Of a stretch of 64,000 nucleotides of DNA, positions 54,913 through 62,370 are shown piece by piece. The position numbers were made by a program, and so were the translations under genes. The stretch spans positions 1,178,001 through 1,242,000 of the forward strand of contig NZ_CP113929.1 in NCBI RefSeq assembly GCF_029392075.1, read 5' to 3'. Under the pieces are notes generated by a model. The model searched no databases and was not told the origin of the DNA. It saw only the letters and a list, made by a program, of their open reading frames with translations. Within the stretch, counting starts at the first letter, position 1; the number at the start of each line of letters is the position of its first letter. This stretch comes from Bifidobacterium sp. ESL0704 (lineage in GTDB: Bacteria > Actinomycetota > Actinomycetes > Actinomycetales > Bifidobacteriaceae).

Positions 54913-55521
54913 CTAGCGGTTGAGGAGGTTGGAGATCGGCTTGTAGATGACGAAGGTGACCACGCCGTGGATGGCGAATTTGATCAGATTGAACGGCAGG
55001 AGAATCGGCACCACCATGGCGAGCACCTGAGCGGTGGTCATGTGCGCGTAAATCGGGGTAATGAGTATGTTGCCGCCGATGGCCGCGAGAAGGCCGAAGA
55101 CCACGCCGACCAGAATGCCGACCAACGCGCCGACGCGGGTGCGCATGCGCTTGTAGACCATGGCTGCCGGAACGCTCAGGAACACGGAGACGGCAATGGA
55201 CATGATCGCACCCCACGGATTCATGAACAGGTGGGGAATCCAGCTCAGGACGCTGACGATGAACGCCGCCATCGGGCCGAACGCGAAGCCCGCGACCAGG
55301 CAGATGATGCCGGAAAGGTCGTATTTGAGCCACGGCACGCCAGGCATGATGGGGAACTCGATGAAGGAGGCGGCCATCGCCAAGGCCACGAACAGCGCGT
55401 AGATGGCGATGCGTTGGGTCGACCAGCGGCCTTTGTCCGCTACACCGGTTGAATGTGAGGATTGCGTCTTGTCCCGCTTATGGGAATCGGACTGATTTTG
55501 GGTATCAGAAATATCGCTCAT
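54913..55521 (-). CDS. ribU: ECF S-component, probably riboflavin (RibU-type)
   Basis: A 202-residue membrane protein with a hydrophilic N-terminus of about 40 residues and about six helices (IYALFVALAMAASFIEFP, DLSGIICLVAGFAFGPM, AIMSIAVSVFLSVPAAMVY and others). The layout fits ECF S-components. The vitamin is assigned as riboflavin because a complete FMN riboswitch precedes the gene. The start is set at 55521: the earlier ATG at 55542 belongs to the riboswitch 3' strand (GGATGAAAGAA). It is followed immediately by the fused ECF module. Confidence 0.85.
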   Translation of the reverse strand: MSDISDTQNQSDSHKRDKTQSSHSTGVADKGRWSTQRIAIYALFVALAMAASFIEFPIMPGVPWLKYDLSGIICLVAGFAFGPMAAFIVSVLSWIPHLFMNPWGAIMSIAVSVFLSVPAAMVYKRMRTRVGALVGILVGVVFGLLAAIGGNILITPIYAHMTTAQVLAMVVPILLPFNLIKFAIHGVVTFVIYKPISNLLNR

Positions 55522-55531
55522 GATGAGCCCC

Positions 55532-55674
55532 GTTTCTTTCATCCGGACTATTACCGTTGGCCTCGGATTCTCACCGGATCAACCGCTTTCACGGCTCGCG
55601 GGCTTCGGCAATGCTGTCATTTTGAAACCGACAGTGCCGTTACCGCCAATAAGGGATTTCACCTTCCCTGAAAC
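55532..55674 (-). ncRNA. FMN riboswitch (RFN element)
   Basis: On the minus strand, the region contains the conserved RFN blocks in order: AGGGAAGGTGAAATCCC, GGCGGTAA, AAGCCCGCGAGC, GATCCGGTGAGAATCCG, GGCCAACGGTAATAGTCC, GGATGAAAGAA. The closing stem pairs GTTTC (55670-55674) with GAAAC (55532-55536). The 3' end is only 11 bases from the ATG of the S-component, so FMN binding probably blocks the ribosome site rather than causing early termination. Confidence 0.95.
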
Positions 55675-55685
55675 TTACGGTTCTA

Positions 55686-55715
55686 TCTATACCCGTATGT
55701 ATGCCCAAAAGTCAA
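55686..55715 (-). promoter_or_regulatory. Promoter of the riboflavin uptake operon
   Basis: On the minus strand TTGACT (55710-55715) and TATAGA (55686-55691) are 18 bases apart, immediately upstream of the riboswitch. The remainder of the gap up to 55827 holds a small GC-rich dyad and no gene. Confidence 0.7.
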
Positions 55716-55827
55716 ACGGTTTGGCACATATTGATGAATTTTCGAATGCGCCGTCCGACGTGCGACGATACCCGGCGTTCTTTCCGGGCTGTTTGCCGCC
55801 ATCGTGTGCGAGTGCAAGAATAAGGGT

Positions 55828-56886
55828 ATGACTGAAAACAACAACACTGTGAATACCGATGGCGCCGAAGGCAAGAAAGACGTCTCTGCAACGGCATCGC
55901 CGATCGAGAAACTGGCCATCGTCGTGGTGACCTACAAAAGGCAGCAGCTTCTGGCAAGGCTGTTCGATTCCATCAAGGCGCTTCGCGCCCCTGCGTGGCG
56001 TGTGATTGTGGTCGACAACGAACACAGTGACGACACCAAAGCGATGGTGCAACAGTTTTCCGACGCGATCGATGCGCAGTGGGGCAAGACCGGGCCTGAT
56101 GAAAGCGGCAACACCCAACGTGTGGTCTATGCGCCGCAGAAAGGCAATATCGGGGGGTCCGGCGGCTTTTCCAACGGTGTGAAAAAGGCTTACGAGCTGG
56201 GAGCCGAATGGTTCTGGGTGATGGACGACGACGTGGCGGTGCTCCCCAACGCCATCGGCCAGCTTGCCAAATGGACGCCGCGGCACGACGTGATTCAGGG
56301 TTCGCGTCTGGATTACGACGGCGGCGATTTCTATTGGCAGTACGATTTCATCGTCCCGCTCGGCATCCCCAATCCCATCGCGCCCGCGGCATTCGGTCCT
56401 TCCGGCTATCGCACGATGGACACGATGTGCTTCGAAGGCGGGCTCTTCCGCCGCAATATCGTCGAACAGATCGGTCTGCCTGACCCACGCTTCTTCATCT
56501 ACTGGGACGATACGATCTACGGCTATCTGGCCAGCAAGGTGACCGATCCGATCGTCATCGACGACAAGATCATCCAGCGTACGCGCGATATCGGCAACTG
56601 GGACATCGCCGGTTTGCGGCAGCTCAACTCGACCTCCGACATGAACCGGTATCACATCATGCGCAACCGTGGATACATGGCACGCTATTTCATGGCCCAC
56701 GGCGACTACCGTCCGGCGCTCTTCGGATTGGGCACGTTGCTGACTGCTATCAAGGAGGTCATTCGCCTCGTGGCCGTCGACCGAGAGCACATCAAGACCG
56801 GTCTCAAGGCCATTGTCAAGGGCTGGGTCGATTCGCGCAGCCTTTTGCACGACCCGAACTGGCAGCCGATGCCGCCGCTCAAATAA
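55828..56886 (+). CDS. Family 2 glycosyltransferase (GlfT-like)
   Basis: A 352-residue cytoplasmic or membrane-associated GT-A enzyme. VVVTYKRQQLLARLFDSI is the nucleotide-binding start, NIGGSGGFSNGVKKAYELG the acceptor-side signature, and WVMDDDVAV the metal-binding DDD. FFIYWDDTIYGYLAS supplies a candidate base. The pattern GN-x-GG-x-GG and WMDDD is found in galactofuranosyl and rhamnosyl transferases of Actinobacteria, so a cell-envelope polysaccharide role is likely. ATG 55828 is chosen; it lacks a strong ribosome site, and an upstream in-frame codon at 55804 adds an unlikely peptide. Confidence 0.85.
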   Translation: MTENNNTVNTDGAEGKKDVSATASPIEKLAIVVVTYKRQQLLARLFDSIKALRAPAWRVIVVDNEHSDDTKAMVQQFSDAIDAQWGKTGPDESGNTQRVVYAPQKGNIGGSGGFSNGVKKAYELGAEWFWVMDDDVAVLPNAIGQLAKWTPRHDVIQGSRLDYDGGDFYWQYDFIVPLGIPNPIAPAAFGPSGYRTMDTMCFEGGLFRRNIVEQIGLPDPRFFIYWDDTIYGYLASKVTDPIVIDDKIIQRTRDIGNWDIAGLRQLNSTSDMNRYHIMRNRGYMARYFMAHGDYRPALFGLGTLLTAIKEVIRLVAVDREHIKTGLKAIVKGWVDSRSLLHDPNWQPMPPLK

Positions 56887-56959
56887 CGGTGTGAGGGAGG
56901 CTGCGCGCCTCGATCCCAGATGCAGGAGCCGGGGCGCTGATATTGGCCATCGAGTGCGG

Positions 56960-56965
56960 TACAAT
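56960..56965 (+). promoter_or_regulatory. -10 box before ppgK
   Basis: TACAAT lies 41 bases before the ppgK ATG. No good -35 is seen. Confidence 0.4.
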
Positions 56966-57006
56966 GTCAACGATTATTTTTCCGCAAATACCAAGAGGGG
57001 TTAGCG

Positions 57007-57774
57007 ATGATTGAGACAGCACAGGCCTTTGGCATTGATATCGGGGGTTCGGGCATCAAGGCGGCACCTGTGGATCTGGAAAAGGGCGAGTTCGCTCTGC
57101 CGCGTCTGAAGATCCTTACTCCCGAGGTTTCCACGCCGGATGCTGTCGCCGCCGTCGTGCGTCAGCAACTGGAGCATTTCGAAGTGCCTGCAGGCGCTCC
57201 GGTCGGTATCGCGTTCCCTGCGCCGATCAAGCCCGGCAAGCCGCTTGACTTCATTGCCAATCTCGACAAGTCATGGATCGGTCTCGACGTCACCGAAGTG
57301 TTCTCCAGGGCCTGCGGGCGCCCGGTCACCGTGGTCAACGACGCCGACGCGGCAGGGCTCGCCGAGCAGCAGTACGGTGCGGCCAAGGGCCAAGAGGGAT
57401 TGGTCATCGCCACCACTCTCGGAACCGGCATAGGAACCGCGCTCATCTATAACGGCGTGCTGCTGCCGAACACTGAGCTCGGCCATATCCAGCTTGAAAA
57501 AGGCAAGGGGGACGCCGAAAAGTACGCGGCATCCTCGGTGCGCGACAAGAAGAGCCTGGGCTACAAGAAGTGGGCCAAGCGCCTGACCAAGTATTACGGC
57601 TTGCTTGAGAAATACTTCAGTCCCGACCTCTTCGTGGTCGGCGGCGGCGTGAGCCGTAGGGCAGAAAAGTTCCTGCCGTATATCGATATCAAGACCCCGA
57701 TCGTGCAGGCCAAGCTGCGCAATGAGGCAGGCATCGTGGGCGCTGCATATTACGCGACGACCAAGCTGGTCTGA
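57007..57774 (+). CDS. ppgK: Polyphosphate glucokinase
   Basis: A 255-residue ROK-family kinase that phosphorylates glucose with polyphosphate (or ATP). Motifs are the phosphate loop GIDIGGSGIKAAPVD, the sugar/catalytic segment NDADAAGLAEQQYG, LGTGIGTALI and ELGHIQLEKGKGDAE. It lacks the Cys-rich zinc motif of ROK sugar kinases, as PpgK proteins do, and the length matches the family. Ribosome site AGAGGGG. It feeds glucose into the bifid shunt. Confidence 0.93.
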   Translation: MIETAQAFGIDIGGSGIKAAPVDLEKGEFALPRLKILTPEVSTPDAVAAVVRQQLEHFEVPAGAPVGIAFPAPIKPGKPLDFIANLDKSWIGLDVTEVFSRACGRPVTVVNDADAAGLAEQQYGAAKGQEGLVIATTLGTGIGTALIYNGVLLPNTELGHIQLEKGKGDAEKYAASSVRDKKSLGYKKWAKRLTKYYGLLEKYFSPDLFVVGGGVSRRAEKFLPYIDIKTPIVQAKLRNEAGIVGAAYYATTKLV

Positions 57775-57789
57775 TTGTTGATTTTTTCG

Positions 57790-57827
57790 GTTCCGTTCGG
57801 TTGTCTGCCGGACGGAACTTTTGTTTT
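57790..57827 (+). terminator. Terminator after ppgK
   Basis: Bases 57790-57800 pair with 57808-57818 (one G-T pair) followed by TTTTGTTTT. Confidence 0.85.
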
Positions 57828-57960
57828 GCCGGACAAGTTACAATAGAATCGTCGTTGATGGCCACGATTTGACCTTTCGATTAGTGGCAGGCGAAACAGT
57901 CGATCGACGATGGTTGTGAATATTGCGGTATTGAATATTTCTGGATGTGAATGGAAGATC

Positions 57961-59220
57961 ATGCGTTTTTCGTCAAGGGTCGGCTCGACTAAGCTCAATC
58001 CCATCGCCCAGGCCGAAGCCGAGGCAAGAAACCGAGGGATCGCGCTCGGCAGCGTCAACGATTCCAACCCGACGAAACACGGTCTCGCACCGAGTCAGGT
58101 GCCCGGAATATACACGGCCGAGCCGCGCGGGCCGCTGACGGCGCGTCGGCAGTTGGCCGAATTCCTGACACAGCGAAACCGCGAAGAGACGAATAGACTT
58201 CAGGTCCCGACCATTGTCGGCGAAGACAGTGGACACTCGACTGTGTCTTCAGCTGCGCAACGAGACACCTTTGAAACCGTCGATCCCGATCGGCTCTACC
58301 TGTTGAGCTCCACATCCGAAGCCTATACATGGCTGTTCAAGCTGATGTGCGATCCGGGGGATATCGTCTTGGGCCCCAAGCCCGGCTATCCGTTGATCGA
58401 ATCCATCGGCGGTCTGGAGAACGTGGATACGCTCGAATACCAGCTGCAGTTCGACGGGTCGTGGTTTATCGACGTGGTATGGCTGCGCGAACTACTGGAA
58501 AGCCCGAAAGGGCGGAAAGTTCAAGCCATCGTTCTGATCAACCCCAACAATCCGACCGGGTCCTATGTCAAGGGGGCCGAACGCGAGGCGCTGGTCCGGC
58601 TTTGCCGTGAGCATGATGTCGCCATCATCGCCGACGAGGTGTTCTACGACTATGCTTTGCAGCCGTTTGCAGGCAACCGCAGGTTGGCGGGAGAGCCGGG
58701 AGCGTTGACGTTCGCCCTTGACGGATTTTCCAAGCTCTTGGCCGCACCGCACGCCAAGGTCGGCTGGATTCAGGTCAGCGGGCCCGAGGACCTGGTGGCG
58801 GAGGCGCAACGCAGGCTCGACATCATCGCCGACGATTATCTGCCGTTCAGCGACATCATCGCCGCGCGTATGCCGGAACTGCTCGCTGCGGTGCCTGGGC
58901 AGCTCGCGCGTGTGCAGCAACGAACTCGGGCCAACCTTGTACGTCTGCATGCCGTCCTGGAGGCCGATGAGGCAGGTTTGGTCTCGGTGCTGCGCGCCGA
59001 AGGCGGTTGGAACGTGCTGCTGCGTTTCCCCTCGGTCATCGACGAAAATACGCTCGTGCTGCGCCTGATCCGTGATTTCAACCTGACCGGCCAGCCCGGC
59101 TATTACTTCGATATGACCGAAAACGGCTATCTGGCGGTCTCGCTGCTGCCCGAACCGGATGTTTTCGAGCGCAATATCAGGGCGGTCCTTGAATCCGTAT
59201 CGCGGGAAATAGGGCAATAA
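57961..59220 (+). CDS. PLP-dependent aminotransferase, class I/II
   Basis: A 419-residue fold-type I aminotransferase. AIVLINPNNPTGS and IIADEVFYDYAL mark the cofactor site, and GFSKLLAAPHAKVGWI contains the Schiff-base Lys. TSSTSEAYTWLFKLM corresponds to the phosphate-binding region. The substrate pair is unknown; alanine/aspartate/aromatic-type enzymes share these motifs. ATG 57961 follows GGAAG; an in-frame start at 57910 is possible. A TACAAT at 57839-57844 may be its -10. The next gene begins 17 bases after the stop. Confidence 0.87.
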   Translation: MRFSSRVGSTKLNPIAQAEAEARNRGIALGSVNDSNPTKHGLAPSQVPGIYTAEPRGPLTARRQLAEFLTQRNREETNRLQVPTIVGEDSGHSTVSSAAQRDTFETVDPDRLYLLSSTSEAYTWLFKLMCDPGDIVLGPKPGYPLIESIGGLENVDTLEYQLQFDGSWFIDVVWLRELLESPKGRKVQAIVLINPNNPTGSYVKGAEREALVRLCREHDVAIIADEVFYDYALQPFAGNRRLAGEPGALTFALDGFSKLLAAPHAKVGWIQVSGPEDLVAEAQRRLDIIADDYLPFSDIIAARMPELLAAVPGQLARVQQRTRANLVRLHAVLEADEAGLVSVLRAEGGWNVLLRFPSVIDENTLVLRLIRDFNLTGQPGYYFDMTENGYLAVSLLPEPDVFERNIRAVLESVSREIGQ

Positions 59221-59237
59221 GGAAGCACGATCGCAAG

Positions 59238-59891
59238 ATGTTTTTCGATGATGAAGACCGTGATGCCGCCGATGCGTCGGCCCAAATACCGTATGACGCC
59301 ACAGTCGACCAATCGGTCAGCGATGCTTGTGAAGGGCAGGTTCCCGCCGACGAAGCGATGGCACCCAATCCCGATCATGACGCTGATACTCACGATGAAA
59401 GCAGAGGTCATCATTGGATTTTCAAGCGTCACAGCCCACAGTGGCATCGCCAGTGGGAATCGGGCTGGGGTGTGGCTTATCTCATCTTTGTGATGCTCTT
59501 AGACTTGTTTCTAGCAGTTTTTGGCTTTTGGTTCTTTGTTTCTTCCATCAAGCAGGACATGGGTTATATCGAACCTATGTGGTTGCTGTGGCCTATCAAG
59601 ATTCTTGAATTAGTCGTGGTGGTTCAATACTTTGCCTCAATAATAGGAATCCTTGTTTTTCTTGTCGTCAGGACCGCGCGCAGTAAACGGCTGTTGAAAA
59701 GAACATTGTGGCTGTGGACCTTGGCTGTGGTGGTCCTATGCGTCATCGCCATGGTCGTCTCCTATTATGTCAATCCAAAAAACGATGTTGATTTCCTGCT
59801 CATCGCTTTGTTCAGCCTGATGGTTCCCTTGTCTGATTTCAATGGTAAATACGGGCATCAGCCGATCAACGATGTGATCCTTAAAAAGTAA
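59238..59891 (+). CDS. Small membrane protein, function unknown
   Basis: A 217-residue protein with an acidic, polar N-terminal 65 residues (DDEDRDAADASAQ...) and four hydrophobic segments (LIFVMLLDLFLAVFGFWFFV; ILELVVVVQYFASIIGILVFLVV; LWTLAVVVLCVIAMVVSYYV; FLLIALFSLMVPLSDF). No domain is recognised. It starts 17 bases after the aminotransferase and may be co-transcribed. The sequence in the membrane part is somewhat more AT-rich than the flanks. Confidence 0.75.
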   Translation: MFFDDEDRDAADASAQIPYDATVDQSVSDACEGQVPADEAMAPNPDHDADTHDESRGHHWIFKRHSPQWHRQWESGWGVAYLIFVMLLDLFLAVFGFWFFVSSIKQDMGYIEPMWLLWPIKILELVVVVQYFASIIGILVFLVVRTARSKRLLKRTLWLWTLAVVVLCVIAMVVSYYVNPKNDVDFLLIALFSLMVPLSDFNGKYGHQPINDVILKK

Positions 59892-59935
59892 AGCACACGT
59901 CATCGTTGATACCGTTTGGTCCGTCCGGATGGCCT

Positions 59936-62320
59936 CTACATGACGAACCAGGAAGCCACGGCTTGGAACTGCGCCGGATTCGCCTGACTCAGGTCGCCCT
60001 CGCGACCGGGGACGAAGATGATCAGAAACGCCAGAACGACACTCAGCAGCAGAAGCAGCAGCATGGACAGGCGCAAGGCCACACATCCCCAATCGATTGA
60101 GGGCCGTGGAATCTCGGCCGTTCCCCGACGAGGAAGACCGAGCTTCGCAAACCGATTGTGCGGGTTTGCCGCTGATGCAGGCTTCTCCTTATCCGGTAGT
60201 GCAGCTTGCGGTCCAGATGAGGTTTTCGATTTGCTTCTGCATGGCCGGGCGTCACCCAGAACCGCCCCGGACACCACAATGGCCGAAAGCGCCACCAACC
60301 AGCCGAAATCGACCATATAACGCCAGCCGATGCCACCTTTGAGGATGTCGACAAGCAGCAGCAGCAAGGCCAGGGGCAAAGCCGAATAGACTAGGCGAAG
60401 CAGGCCGGTACGGCGGATACGTCTTCTGACGGCCGGCAACAGCAGCAAGACGATGAGCAGGAGGGCCGGGCACAGCATGAAAAGCCCGCCTACCAACGGT
60501 TCCTTATAGCACCATGCCGCCAACGGTGTGGGGCTGATGGACAGGAAGGGGAAATCACCGGAGAGGCGCAACGGCAACAACAGGTAATAGCCGAGCATGG
60601 GCAGCAGGTTGGCCGGCGAATTGCGGTAATGGGTCATATCGGCGACGGTGAGCTGGTAGCGATCGCCGAAATTCAGCGGCGAGCCGAATCGGATGGCGTT
60701 ATAGAAGCACAGCGGCACCACCACGATCAGTGCAGGCAGCAATATCGAAGCCAGCGCGCCGGCTATCGCCCTACGCTTCCCGGACTGTTGCGTGGCAGGA
60801 GACTTGACGAATATCGCGCGGATCTGTGGCCAGAATATGGGGAAGGCCAACAGTGAGACCAAGGCGAATGTCGGGCGACAACCGAAGTTCGCCGCTATGC
60901 ACAGCGAGCCTGCGGCAAGATGGGGCCACGACAGCGCCGGGGCGGACCCGATGGCCAAGGTATGGCGGTGAGGCAACGACGAACCCGACCAGAACCATAA
61001 TCCCATCAAACTCAAGGCGAGGGAAGCGGCGAAGGGAACGGAATAGAAGTTCATGCGAAATGCCAGATAGCCGACTTGCGAGCCCAGCAGAAGAAAGGCG
61101 ATGGCCATCGAAACCGTGGCCAGCGAGGTCTTGGGGTTCAGCCTTTTCAGCAGCCGGATGACCAGCAGGGAGCAAAAAAGCGTGAAGAGGAACAGCAGAA
61201 ACGCCACGGCCGCATCCGTGGGAAGTATCAGCCCGCCGGGTACGAACAGCGAGGTCAGCAGACGATAGGGAGCGAAAAGCAACAGTGCCGGCAACATGCC
61301 GAAATAGGAATACCAATGGCCCCGATAGAACGCGTAGTCCCAGTAGATCGGCGTGACCCCGTTGCGCAGCATCGTTTCACGGGTTTGTGGGTCATAGGGG
61401 TTGGCTGCGTCTTTCAGGCCCTGTGGCACAGGCAGATCCAATGTGGTCTGGCCGTGGAGCAGGGAATCCGCCAGATGGCCGTACTGATGGAAATCATAGG
61501 TGTAGGCGCCCGGCTGGCGGAAGGCGGCCGAGGGAGTCGACGCCGCGATGGATTGCACGATCGAGACCAAGGCATACGCGCCGACCACCAAGATGAACGC
61601 CGCGAAGGTAAGCCGCTGCCACACGCTTGAGGTGTCCAAACGCCGCTGCCACAGGACCGAGGTCGGCATCCACAACGCGATCAGCACGACAAGGACGAAC
61701 ATGGCCGCCACGCGTCCCCAACTGGCGTGGAACGGTACTCGGACGTTGGCATGGACGGCCGCGATATCGACCTGGGTTCCTGCGGGTTCATCGACCCAGA
61801 CCTTGATATCGGTGGACCGGGGTGATGGAGCGAGGCGAGGAATGCGCAGATAGCAAGAACGGGAAACGGCCGTTGCGACCAAATGGACGGCAGAGGCCTG
61901 CCCTTCGGCGTCCACCCGGATATGGAAGGCCGTCAACGCAGGCTTTGATTGTTTGTCCACCTTGCTTTGCGTGCCCTGCGTGTTTTGTCCGCTCTGAGCC
62001 AATCCCCAAACCTGCGAAGGCGAGGTGAAGCGGAAGGTCGATTCGGCCGAATCGAGACGGACATAGGGTGAGCTTCCATCGGCCTTCGTACTCAGAAACG
62101 CTGTGGTCGGGTCGGTGACCAGAAGCGTGCCGTCTTTCTGGCGGGCCAGACCCGGGCCGAGCGTGTTGAGCGCGGAAACCGAATCGCGGCTGGCGCCCAG
62201 CGTGCTCCAGAACTGCAGGTTGAATGCGAAGCATTCGAGCAGAAGTATGATCGCTGCCGCCAGAAGCGCGAATATGGCGGTCTTGTGGCGGTGTGCGTTG
62301 CTGACAGATGAAGTACTCAC
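59936..62320 (-). CDS. Large polytopic membrane protein, GT-C-like
   Basis: A 794-residue protein: one N-terminal helix (IFALLAAAIILLLECFAF), an exported domain of about 160 residues, then about eleven further helices and a C-terminal helix. The first large loop after the second helix (YDFHQYGHLADSLLHGQTTLDLP...YFGMLPALLLFAPYRLL) has the layout of GT-C membrane glycosyltransferases, with an acidic residue early in the loop. A lipid-linked sugar transfer in envelope assembly is therefore possible, but no firm family is seen. It is divergent from the gene at 62371, with 50 bases between the starts. Confidence 0.7.
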   Translation of the reverse strand: MSTSSVSNAHRHKTAIFALLAAAIILLLECFAFNLQFWSTLGASRDSVSALNTLGPGLARQKDGTLLVTDPTTAFLSTKADGSSPYVRLDSAESTFRFTSPSQVWGLAQSGQNTQGTQSKVDKQSKPALTAFHIRVDAEGQASAVHLVATAVSRSCYLRIPRLAPSPRSTDIKVWVDEPAGTQVDIAAVHANVRVPFHASWGRVAAMFVLVVLIALWMPTSVLWQRRLDTSSVWQRLTFAAFILVVGAYALVSIVQSIAASTPSAAFRQPGAYTYDFHQYGHLADSLLHGQTTLDLPVPQGLKDAANPYDPQTRETMLRNGVTPIYWDYAFYRGHWYSYFGMLPALLLFAPYRLLTSLFVPGGLILPTDAAVAFLLFLFTLFCSLLVIRLLKRLNPKTSLATVSMAIAFLLLGSQVGYLAFRMNFYSVPFAASLALSLMGLWFWSGSSLPHRHTLAIGSAPALSWPHLAAGSLCIAANFGCRPTFALVSLLAFPIFWPQIRAIFVKSPATQQSGKRRAIAGALASILLPALIVVVPLCFYNAIRFGSPLNFGDRYQLTVADMTHYRNSPANLLPMLGYYLLLPLRLSGDFPFLSISPTPLAAWCYKEPLVGGLFMLCPALLLIVLLLLPAVRRRIRRTGLLRLVYSALPLALLLLLVDILKGGIGWRYMVDFGWLVALSAIVVSGAVLGDARPCRSKSKTSSGPQAALPDKEKPASAANPHNRFAKLGLPRRGTAEIPRPSIDWGCVALRLSMLLLLLLSVVLAFLIIFVPGREGDLSQANPAQFQAVASWFVM

Positions 62321-62370
62321 ATGTTTATTCTATAAGCTTTATGTCTGGCTGAATTGAAACAATTACCTAT

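Noticed and set aside
55522..55542. ATG at 55542 as start of the S-component
   Set aside because: That ATG lies in the conserved 3' strand of the FMN riboswitch; ATG 55521 just downstream fits better.
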